A stretch of 11,850 nucleotides of DNA, taken from the NCBI GenBank assembly GCA_030619985.1, contig JAUXAI010000038.1, positions 1 to 11,850 on the forward strand, read 5' to 3'. The DNA comes from a bacterium. GTDB taxonomy: Bacteria > UBP18 > UBA7526. The notes below the pieces were generated by a model. It was not told the DNA's origin. It did not search any database and was given only the letters and a program-made list of their open reading frames with translations. Both the position numbers and the translations under genes were made by a program. Of the stretch, positions 1 through 5,927 are shown piece after piece (positions within the stretch are counted from its first letter, which is position 1; every line of letters begins with the position of its first letter).

Positions 1-944
1 GGCAAGACGCCACAGAGATAGTCATCGATATTAGCCTCATTTATAACATTGAGCCTCCCTCTTTTATCCCTGCGGATCACTACCTGACCACGATACTTTC
101 TCCCATTTATCCTTAAGAGATCATTCTCTTTAAGGGTAATAATTTTTAGGGGAACAGTGACAAATCTATGGACTTTCTTACCCCTTATCTTTATTCCCTC
201 CTGGGTTCTTTTGAAGGAGAGGGGTTTATCTAAAGAAACAAAGGTTATTGTTTCTCCATTGCTAAGATCAATAATCTTAAGTCCTTTAAGGGTCCTAATC
301 TTTACTTTGGGAACCCCCTGGAGAATAAGCACCCTTATTGCTTGGGGAATTTCATAACTCGCTAAGAGGCTCTTCTGAATCATATCCTTTGTCTGGAAGG
401 ATAATTCACTTCTAAATCTACCTTCAGAGGCCTTGGTAAACTCCTCTATTGCTTTATCAAACTTACCCAAATCATAGTAGACCATTCCCAAGCCAAAATG
501 GGCATCATCTGCCCATTCACTTTCTGGATAATTGGTTAATAGTTTCCGATAGACAACGGGAGCTTGATCATAGTCTCCCTTTTCGTAAAGGCTTTTTGCA
601 TATTCAAACTGTTTCTGGGGATGAGATTTTTTCAAGAGCTTATCATAGATCTGGCCCGCTCCTTCATAATCTCCATAATCGGATAACTTTTGTGCCTTTT
701 CAAACTCCTTCTGAGCGTAGCTTTTCTCTTCTCTCTTTTTCTGATACTCTGTAGCTACCGTCAATCTCTTCTCCAGAAGAGTGAGTATCTCTTCGTACTC
801 TTTCCCAGTAACCAGGTCTCTTTTATACTTCTCTTTAAGCTCCTTAATCTCTTTCTTGATGGTTACTACATCATAGATACTGGGCTGGGAAAAAGCAGAG
901 GAGGAGAAAAGGAGTATGGCCAGGAATAAAGAAAGAACCCTCAT
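1..944 (-). CDS. Exported TPR and SpoIID/LytB-domain protein (C-terminus outside window)
   Basis: I translated this gene by eye; 314 codons are present and the 3' end lies beyond position 1. Residues 1-19 are a signal peptide ending AFS before QPS. Residues 25-85 are highly charged and probably helical. Residues 85-175 hold TPR/tol-pal-like repeats (GDYEGAGQIYDKLL, GDYDQAPVVYRKLL, GKFDKAIEEF). From about residue 202 the protein matches the start of SpoIID/LytB: IRVLILQG, then LRINGRKYRGQVVI and VINEANIDDYLCGVL near the edge. SpoIID-family proteins cleave or activate cleavage of peptidoglycan glycan strands, so a periplasmic wall-remodelling role is likely (inference). The ATG shares an ATGA overlap with the stop of the SLH-like gene, which indicates translational coupling. 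The catalytic part of SpoIID lies outside the window, so activity cannot be judged. Confidence 0.85.
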   Translation of the reverse strand, partial: MRVLSLFLAILLFSSSAFSQPSIYDVVTIKKEIKELKEKYKRDLVTGKEYEEILTLLEKRLTVATEYQKKREEKSYAQKEFEKAQKLSDYGDYEGAGQIYDKLLKKSHPQKQFEYAKSLYEKGDYDQAPVVYRKLLTNYPESEWADDAHFGLGMVYYDLGKFDKAIEEFTKASEGRFRSELSFQTKDMIQKSLLASYEIPQAIRVLILQGVPKVKIRTLKGLKIIDLSNGETITFVSLDKPLSFKRTQEGIKIRGKKVHRFVTVPLKIITLKENDLLRINGRKYRGQVVIRRDKRGRLNVINEANIDDYLCGVL

Positions 945-1501
945 TTGAAATGGCGCTCCAGTCTCTTGATCACCCTTTTCGCTCCTCTACAAGATAGGAG
1001 AAGACCGGGCTTGAATGTTCCATCTCGATAAGGTTTCATGATATCTTTTTTTGTGGCGAGCACGATGGCATTGAAGTGGCGATGATAGTTTGGAACATCA
1101 GGGAAGGGGGAGGGTTTACCAAGGTATTTTCTTCTCCATTTCTTCTTATCTTTTACCGCAACCAAAATATTTTCAACAATCTTAGCACAATTTCCCCGAT
1201 TCAAAGTCTTATCGGGCAGAAAGGTATGGTTGGGATAAACTTCCATAATCCCTAGTTTTGCCATCTTCTTTATCTCATTCCTATAGGGGCTCTTTGAGAT
1301 ATCAATAATGATTACCTTCTTTGGCCTCTTCTCGATTCCTTCCCAATTTAATCTGGTGACTAAGAGATAAGCGAATTCCTCTCGAGTAATGACCTTTCCT
1401 TTTGCTTCTTCTGGTAAGAGAGCCTCCTTCTTAGGCGCACATCCCAGGATAAGAGAAAATAAAACCAGAAAAATTACTAAGGACCTAATTACTTTTAACA
1501 T
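941..1501 (-). CDS. Lipoprotein with SLH-like domains
   Basis: The 186-residue product begins with a lipoprotein signal peptide; the lipobox LILGC places the lipidated Cys at residue 21. Residues 38-60 (ITREEFAYLLVTRL), 64-114 (DISKSPYRNEIKKMAKLGIMEVYP then LPDKTLNRGNCAKIVENIL) and 132-182 (FPDVPNYHRHFNAIVLATKK, PYRDGTFKPG) follow the S-layer-homology pattern: an R-E-F/A helix, then a D-x-P/S-x-Y/H-I-x-x-A turn, then a G-D/N-x-T-F-x-P loop. SLH domains usually bind secondary polymers or outer-membrane-linked peptidoglycan, so this lipid-anchored version may tether envelope layers (inference). The second repeat reads PNHTFLPDKTLNRG where typical SLH has DGTFRPN-type sequence. The gene overlaps miaA by 7 nt (ATGTTAA) and the SpoIID gene by 4 nt. 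No good Shine-Dalgarno site precedes it, consistent with coupling to miaA. Confidence 0.75.
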   Translation of the reverse strand: MLKVIRSLVIFLVLFSLILGCAPKKEALLPEEAKGKVITREEFAYLLVTRLNWEGIEKRPKKVIIIDISKSPYRNEIKKMAKLGIMEVYPNHTFLPDKTLNRGNCAKIVENILVAVKDKKKWRRKYLGKPSPFPDVPNYHRHFNAIVLATKKDIMKPYRDGTFKPGLLLSCRGAKRVIKRLERHFK

Positions 1502-2439
1502 TCCAACATTTTGGCTATTTGGGAAGTGACTTTACTTGCTGAATTTTCCTTCCTTATTTCTATCCAGTGAATTCTCTTATCCTGATTGAACCAGGTCAGT
1601 TGCCTCTTAGCGAACCTTCTACTATTCCTCTTTAAGAGACGAATCGCCTCCTTGAGATCATACTCCCCATCCAGATAACCAATTATTTCCTTATAACCTA
1701 AGCCTTTTAAGGCGGTCAAATCCTTTGAAAATCCTTTCTTCAAAAGGCCCTTTACTTCCTTCACCAGCCCCTCTTCAATCATTTTCTCTACCCGCTGGTT
1801 GATTCTCTGATATAACTCTTCTCTTCTTCTTTTTAAGCCGATCATCGTTAGATCATAATTGGGTTTTCTTCCTTTAGAGATTTCTTGAAGGGTTGAGACG
1901 GGTTGACCGGTCAATTCATAGACCTCCAGGGCACGGACGATGCGCACCTTATCATGAGGATGGAGGCGAGAAGCGGCCAGGGGATCTATTTTTCTCAACT
2001 TTTTATATAGCTGGTTGCTACTAAATTTTTCTAATCTCTTTCTTATCTCTTTATTCTTTCCTGCACCAGGAAAGATGCCATCGATTACTGCCCTGACATA
2101 TAACCCAGCGCCACCAACTAATATGGGGATCTTCTTCTTTCTATGAATTCTGGAGATTGCCCTATGTGCTCTTCGGGCATAGAGGAAAGCATTGAACTCC
2201 TCATCCGGCTCTATGATATTGATTAAATGATGGGGGATCTTCTTTCTCTCCTCTTTAGTTGGCTTCGCTGTTCCGATATTTAGATATTTATAGACTTGAC
2301 GAGAGTCGCAGGAAACGATCTCGCCCTTTATTCTCTTGGCTAACTCTATGGCTACTTCACTTTTTCCAACGGCAGTCGGCCCCACAATCACGATCAGAGA
2401 CCCTTTTTTATTCGCGATGATTTGCGTTCTTTTTTCCAT
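1495..2439 (-). CDS. miaA: tRNA dimethylallyltransferase MiaA
   Basis: This 314-residue enzyme transfers the dimethylallyl group to N6 of A37 in tRNAs reading UNN codons, making i6A, the substrate of MiaB. Visible family signatures are the P-loop GPTAVGKS (residues 20-27), the DSRQVYKYLNIGTAKP segment (45-60) with the catalytic Asp, IPHHLINIIEPDEEFNA (68-84), the VGGAGLYVRAVIDG loop (108-121), RIVRALEVYELTGQP and the late LKGLGYKEIIGYL. Length fits the family at about 300-320 residues. MiaA proteins usually start only a few residues before the IVIVGPTAVGKS strand. Here about 11 extra residues precede it, encoded by a TTCGTGT-type repeat that also contains the ATG, and there is no Shine-Dalgarno site. 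The preceding stop lies 6 nt upstream and the gene overlaps the SLH-like gene by 7 nt. Identity is secure; the start is less so. Confidence 0.96.
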   Translation of the reverse strand: MEKRTQIIANKKGSLIVIVGPTAVGKSEVAIELAKRIKGEIVSCDSRQVYKYLNIGTAKPTKEERKKIPHHLINIIEPDEEFNAFLYARRAHRAISRIHRKKKIPILVGGAGLYVRAVIDGIFPGAGKNKEIRKRLEKFSSNQLYKKLRKIDPLAASRLHPHDKVRIVRALEVYELTGQPVSTLQEISKGRKPNYDLTMIGLKRRREELYQRINQRVEKMIEEGLVKEVKGLLKKGFSKDLTALKGLGYKEIIGYLDGEYDLKEAIRLLKRNSRRFAKRQLTWFNQDKRIHWIEIRKENSASKVTSQIAKMLEC

Positions 2440-2455
2440 TCGCGTTTATTCGTGT
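2411..2455. repeat. TTCGTGT-type 10-bp-period repeat at the flavoprotein/miaA junction
   Basis: On the plus strand TTCGCGT (2439-2445) and TTCGTGT (2449-2455) form a pair with a 10-bp period. A more decayed pair, TTCGCGA (2411-2417) and TTTGCGT (2421-2427), has the same period. The same pair is found at 4322-4338 and 4367-4383. Here the repeat contains the TAA stop of the flavoprotein gene (2446-2448) and lies across the miaA start codon (2437-2439). Confidence 0.65.
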
Positions 2456-3129
2456 CTGGGATAGCCAACAGGCATGATGTATAGAGGCTCATGCTCCCTG
2501 GGAAGGTTAAGACACTTTGATACCATGCCGTCTGAGAAGGCACCTATGGCTACGGTTCCTAAATCTAAGGCGGTTGCCTGAAGATAGATATTCTCTCCCA
2601 CATGGCCTACTTCTATATGGGCGTACCTTATTCCCCTCTGGCCATATCTCGATGTGATTCTGCTATATTCCACAGTAGTAACAATGGAGATCGGTGCCCG
2701 GGCGATGAACATCTGACCAAAAGAGGCCAGGGCAAGAAACTTTCTCTTATCTCCTCTTAAATGCACTTCTAAGGAATGATTGCTTACTATATAGTGATAG
2801 ACCCCGGCTTCTAACCCTTCCACACTATTTCTTCCTACTACTAAGTAAAGGTCTAAAGGATAACAGGCCCCACCAGAGGGAGAGGCCCGAAAGCCGATTC
2901 TTTCGTCAGTAATCCCCTGCGCAACCCATAAAAGTTGAGAGACCTGTTCTAAAGTTAAGGGCTTGGCTAGAAAACTTCTCCGCGACCTCCTTCTCTTAAT
3001 CGTTTCTTCTAAGGAAACAGTTCCCTTTATCTTCGGTTTCGGCAAAATAATTGTCTTTTTCGCTTCCTGTGCCATAATATTTCCTCCCGAAGTTATTCCT
3101 AATATAATCACAGGAATTATAAATCTCAC
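2446..3129 (-). CDS. Exported SagB/ThcOx-type nitroreductase-family flavoprotein
   Basis: This is a nitroreductase-fold protein of the SagB-type dehydrogenase group, expected to bind FMN. With the chosen GTG start it is 227 residues. Seen: a hydrophobic N-terminus (2-16) ending NIMA before QEAKK, like a signal peptide; the FMN-phosphate motif RRRSRRSF (46-53); LTLEQVSQLLWVAQGI (59-73); RASPSGGACYPLDLYLVV (81-98); a late YAHIEVGHVGENIYLQA; and the C-terminal GAFSD and PLYIMPVGYP. Physiological substrates of such stand-alone exported members are unknown. The GTG overlaps the preceding TGA by 4 nt (GTGA), like other junctions here. An alternative ATG at 3073-3075 has a stronger Shine-Dalgarno (GGGAGG, 7 nt away) and would give a 209-residue protein without the signal-like segment. 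A start at 3159 is also open but would overlap the upstream gene by 34 nt. Confidence 0.85.
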   Translation of the reverse strand: MRFIIPVIILGITSGGNIMAQEAKKTIILPKPKIKGTVSLEETIKRRRSRRSFLAKPLTLEQVSQLLWVAQGITDERIGFRASPSGGACYPLDLYLVVGRNSVEGLEAGVYHYIVSNHSLEVHLRGDKRKFLALASFGQMFIARAPISIVTTVEYSRITSRYGQRGIRYAHIEVGHVGENIYLQATALDLGTVAIGAFSDGMVSKCLNLPREHEPLYIMPVGYPRHE

Positions 3130-4301
3130 TCTTTTCTTTCCTCTAATTCTTGGTAACATTCTTTAATTCTGGATATTGCCTCATCAGCTATCTCAGTGGG
3201 CTGGGAGGTTTTAAATAGGCCAAAAAACCTGCGCTTGAAGATAGCCCTTTTATATTTTCTGATAGCCCGTCTATACTTACCCTTTTGATAATAGATTTCT
3301 CCCTTGACAAATGTTTTCTCCGGGCCGACAGCCAATGCTATCTTATTGCTTCCGTCAGCATTTACTATGTAAGCCAGATAATACCCCCCTTCAATTTCAA
3401 CAATATAGGCTATCTTCTGACCATCTGGAGACCAGGCAGGAAATGTAATCAATCCCATTTCTTCAACTAATAGTTGCCTATCAGTTCCATCACCATTTAT
3501 ATTTTCTAATCCTTCCCATGTGCCGAATGCGACCTTTTTTCCGTCTGGCGACCAGGTGGGGAATGCTCTGTCTTCAGCCATCTTAATCTTATTGCTTCCA
3601 TCCGCATTCATAACCCAGATGTCATCCTCTGAGCAGTAGGCTATCTTCTCCCCATCTGGAGACCAGACAGGAGAATGCCAGTCTTCGCTTTTATCTGTAG
3701 TTAACTGTATCTTGTTGCTTCCATATTCATCCATTACCCAAATACTTTTCCACTTCTTATGCTTATTTTCCTCTGTTTCAATATCGATTGTTGAGGTGTA
3801 GGCAATCCTTTCTCCATCCGGTGAATAGGCAAGCCGAGAGTTTTTTCCCTTCTCAGTTAACTTGAATTTACTTTTGGTAGCAAGATGCAAGAGCCAGATA
3901 TCTTTCCCTGAAGAGTAGGCAACCCTCTCGCCATCCGGTGACCAGCTGGGTGACGAATCATCACATTTGCCATCAGTGGTTAACTGCTTTTTGCCACTTC
4001 CATCAGCATTCATAACCCAGAGATTGAAACTATCGCTTTTACCCAATTTAAAAGCAATTCTTTTTCCATTCGGTGACCAAACTGGCCAGAGGATATTATT
4101 CTCGCTAATCATTAGGGGTCTATTATCCCTCCCATCTGCATCGGCTATCCAGAGGGCAAAGTTTTCTCCATTTCTGCGAGTAGTGTAGGCCACTCTCTTG
4201 CTATCAGGTGACCAAGAACAGGAAATTGAAGGATAATGAATACATCCTGTTAAGAGGAATAATACAATAATTGTTAAACTTATACCTATAATTCTTTTCA
4301 T
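3126..4301 (-). CDS. PD40/TolB-like beta-propeller lipoprotein with TPR-like tail
   Basis: The 391-residue product starts with a lipoprotein signal peptide (lipobox LLTGC, Cys20). It continues with seven PD40 blades, each marked by a W/Y-SP-D/N-G/S-xx-I/V-A-Y/F core: SWSPDSKRVAY, VWSPNGKRIAF, SWSPDGERVAY, AYSPDGERIAY, VWSPDGEKIAY, TWSPDGKKVAF and AWSPDGQKIAY. Blades are joined by repeated (L/I)WVMNADGSxK linkers. Seven blades would close a propeller. The last 65 residues (GEIYYQKGKYRRAIRKYKRA onward) look like a TPR-type helical tail. PD40 propellers such as TolB are usually protein-interaction scaffolds in the periplasm; the partner cannot be told. The start has a good Shine-Dalgarno site (GGAGG, 6 nt before ATG). 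Blade linkers are also visibly repeated at DNA level, for example around 3597-3617 and 3998-4018. Confidence 0.88.
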   Translation of the reverse strand: MKRIIGISLTIIVLFLLTGCIHYPSISCSWSPDSKRVAYTTRRNGENFALWIADADGRDNRPLMISENNILWPVWSPNGKRIAFKLGKSDSFNLWVMNADGSGKKQLTTDGKCDDSSPSWSPDGERVAYSSGKDIWLLHLATKSKFKLTEKGKNSRLAYSPDGERIAYTSTIDIETEENKHKKWKSIWVMDEYGSNKIQLTTDKSEDWHSPVWSPDGEKIAYCSEDDIWVMNADGSNKIKMAEDRAFPTWSPDGKKVAFGTWEGLENINGDGTDRQLLVEEMGLITFPAWSPDGQKIAYIVEIEGGYYLAYIVNADGSNKIALAVGPEKTFVKGEIYYQKGKYRRAIRKYKRAIFKRRFFGLFKTSQPTEIADEAISRIKECYQELEERKE

Positions 4302-4384
4302 TTTAAACCTCCACTTCCAAATTCGTGTAAATTCGTGTTTTTAATGTAAATAATCCGCATCCTGTGTTCGTGTAGTTTCGTGTT
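4302..4384. repeat. Short gap filled by two pairs of TTCGTGT repeats
   Basis: This is the gap between the TPR-SPOR stop and the PD40 gene. On the plus strand four exact copies of TTCGTGT lie at 4322-4328, 4332-4338, 4367-4373 and 4377-4383. They form two pairs with a 10-bp internal period, 45 bp apart. The pair beginning at 4377 ends one base before the SPOR-gene stop codon. The only other signal seen is the PD40 gene's ribosome binding site at about 4308-4312. Confidence 0.8.
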
Positions 4385-5395
4385 TTAATCGCTAAAGACT
4401 CTGGTAGGTAGGTTCTCTTCTTTTTTTAATCTTCTGTCCAGTTCTTGGGCCTCGGCTTCTGTAGCCAGTCTTCCCACCCTCACCCTATGGAATCGCCTTC
4501 CCTCAATGGTAATGGTCATGATATAGGTATCATAGCCCTTATCTCTTAATCTCTGGGCCAACCTATCTGCCCGGGCCCTTTCACTAAATGCTCCCACCTG
4601 AACGCTGTATCTTCCTGCGGAAGGAAGAAACTTCCTCTGAAGGGCGCTAACCCTTTCTTGTGCTTTAGAAGCCTCTAAAGAATCCGGACATTCGGTAATC
4701 AGTCTTTGATATACTTCTAAGGCCTCCTTCTCCTTTCCTTCCCTTTGATAGCATTCTCCCAGATTAAAATAGACAAGGTTCAGGATATTGCTCTCTGGGT
4801 AGTTTTCAATAACTTTTATATATTCTATTAAGGCAAGAGAATAATTTCTTTCGCTGGTATAAGAGTTTCCAATTCCTACTTGAGCCCAGTCAAGGTAATT
4901 ACTCTGGGAATAATTTTCTAAGATCTTTTCAAATTCTGTTCTTGCTTCACCATACTCCTTCTGAGCGAGGAGCATGCTTCCTATCCAATATTGAGAGGCA
5001 GGAGCAAGAGAACTTTGAGGATGAAGCTCTAAAAGTTTGCGGTAGTCTTTTAAAGACTGCTCATAATCCCCTTTTAGATAATAGTACTGCCCAATCCTGA
5101 ATTGGGCCTGAGGGGCAAAAGGGCTATCTGGATGCCTGAGGGTTAAGTTTCTATATTCTCGAGTGGCCTCCCAGAAATCCTCTGTTGCTTCCGCCATCCT
5201 AAAATGGACCTCAGGAGCAAGAGCACTATTAGGATAACGGGCTAAGAACTTCTTAAACTCTTTTCTTGCCTCTTCATGCCTGCCCTCTCTGTAAAGGTTC
5301 ATTCCCCTTACATACTCAATGGGCTCCTCCTGAGCCCAAAGAGATGGGACAATAAAAAACATGAGTATCATTAAAAGAATAGCAAATCTTCTCAT
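4385..5395 (-). CDS. Exported TPR protein with C-terminal SPOR domain
   Basis: The 336-residue product has a signal peptide (1-21, SLWA before QEEP). About six tol-pal/YbgF-like TPR units follow, in which A/G-xx-Y/F-xx-ALxxY patterns alternate with PxSxLAPxAxFRIG-type segments. A SPOR domain occupies about residues 261-336, starting GRYSVQVGAFSERARADRLAQ and including a VRVGRLATEAEAQEL segment. SPOR domains bind peptidoglycan lacking stem peptides, typically at sites of division or remodelling, so the protein likely acts in the periplasm on or near the wall. Only 3 nt separate it from the LapA stop and no strong Shine-Dalgarno site is seen, so translation is probably coupled. It is immediately followed by the TTCGTGT repeat gap. 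Domain calls are secure; the specific partner is not known. Confidence 0.9.
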   Translation of the reverse strand: MRRFAILLMILMFFIVPSLWAQEEPIEYVRGMNLYREGRHEEARKEFKKFLARYPNSALAPEVHFRMAEATEDFWEATREYRNLTLRHPDSPFAPQAQFRIGQYYYLKGDYEQSLKDYRKLLELHPQSSLAPASQYWIGSMLLAQKEYGEARTEFEKILENYSQSNYLDWAQVGIGNSYTSERNYSLALIEYIKVIENYPESNILNLVYFNLGECYQREGKEKEALEVYQRLITECPDSLEASKAQERVSALQRKFLPSAGRYSVQVGAFSERARADRLAQRLRDKGYDTYIMTITIEGRRFHRVRVGRLATEAEAQELDRRLKKEENLPTRVFSD

Positions 5396-5398
5396 CGA

Positions 5399-5740
5399 CT
5401 ATTCTGGCTCTTCTGTCTTTTCTATCTCTTCTGCCTCTCTTATCTCCTTCTCCACCTCTTCTACCGGTAGCTTACGAAGAGCAGCTAGCTCTTGCTCCAG
5501 CCTCTTTATAATCCTTTTCTGCCTCCTACTCTCAAGTTGAAGCCTGGTCATGCGGCCGAGGTCAATAATAGAGGCCAGTATTGCCCCTAAGATTAATGTC
5601 CCCAGAAGAACGAAGATGAATGGCATCTCGGGAGAGGCCTTGCCGAAGAACTTTATGCTCACCGGCTGTTGGTTAGACCAGATAAAGGCCACTATCAAGA
5701 AGAGAACGATGAGCAAGATAATGAACTTTACTTTCTTCAT
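5399..5740 (-). CDS. LapA-domain (DUF1049) inner-membrane protein
   Basis: The 113-residue product fits LapA/DUF1049 proteins. TM helix 1 is at about 5-22, followed by the characteristic SNQQPVSIKFFG segment. TM helix 2 is at about 39-61 (PFIFVLLGTLILGAILASII), followed by a basic RLQLESRRQKRIIKRLEQELAALRK coiled coil at about 70-90 and an acidic, Glu-rich tail. In E. coli the related LapA works with LapB in control of lipopolysaccharide assembly; here a TPR protein follows directly, but it is exported and carries SPOR, so it is not a LapB equivalent. The start is well supported by AGGAGGTGG ending 4 nt before the ATG. It is the first gene after the repeat-filled gap. Confidence 0.85.
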   Translation of the reverse strand: MKKVKFIILLIVLFLIVAFIWSNQQPVSIKFFGKASPEMPFIFVLLGTLILGAILASIIDLGRMTRLQLESRRQKRIIKRLEQELAALRKLPVEEVEKEIREAEEIEKTEEPE

Positions 5741-5763
5741 TATTCCACCTCCTTTCCTGAGGT

Positions 5764-5782
5764 CTCTGAAAAATCTTCAGAG
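5764..5782. repeat. Small perfect hairpin upstream of the LapA gene
   Basis: CTCTGAA (5764-5770) and TTCAGAG (5776-5782) form a 7-bp inverted repeat with a 5-nt loop. It lies about 10 bases upstream of the LapA ribosome binding site in the transcript. No U-tract follows, so a terminator is not indicated. A role in mRNA processing or translation is possible but unproven. Confidence 0.5.
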
Positions 5783-5788
5783 CCCTCT

Positions 5789-5927
5789 GATTACACAGAT
5801 TTTTAGGGTGATTACACAGATTTTCCTGCCGAAGAATCTAATCTGTGTAATCGGTATTTTATGGGCGAAGTGAATAAAACAAGGTTCTTGAGCGAAGCGA
5901 AAGGCTTTCTTATTTAATCTTGTAATC
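5789..5927. repeat. GATTACACAGATT repeat cluster in the miaB-lapA gap
   Basis: Two direct copies of GATTACACAGATTTT lie at 5789-5803 and 5810-5824 with a 21-bp period. An exact inverted copy, AATCTGTGTAATC, lies at 5840-5852, and an inverted copy missing one base, AATCTTGTAATC, lies at 5916-5927. The second and third copies can pair as a 13-bp stem with a 17-nt loop. The fourth copy overlaps the miaB stop codon. Between 5853 and 5915 I see only AT-rich sequence with an AGCGAAGCGAAAGG stretch and no convincing gene. Confidence 0.8.

Noticed and set aside
3130-3159. Start of the flavoprotein gene at 3159
   Set aside because: It would overlap the PD40 gene by 34 nt and put a charged LPRIRGKKR stretch before the signal-like segment; the GTGA overlap at 3129 matches the other junctions.
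5789-5852. CRISPR-like array
   Set aside because: The 13-bp units, 6-bp gap and an inverted copy do not fit repeats of 24-40 bp with unique spacers of similar size.
5856-5882. Possible promoter on the minus strand (TTGTTT and TAAAAT)
   Set aside because: The spacing is 15 bp and both boxes are weak; such matches are expected by chance in AT-rich gaps.
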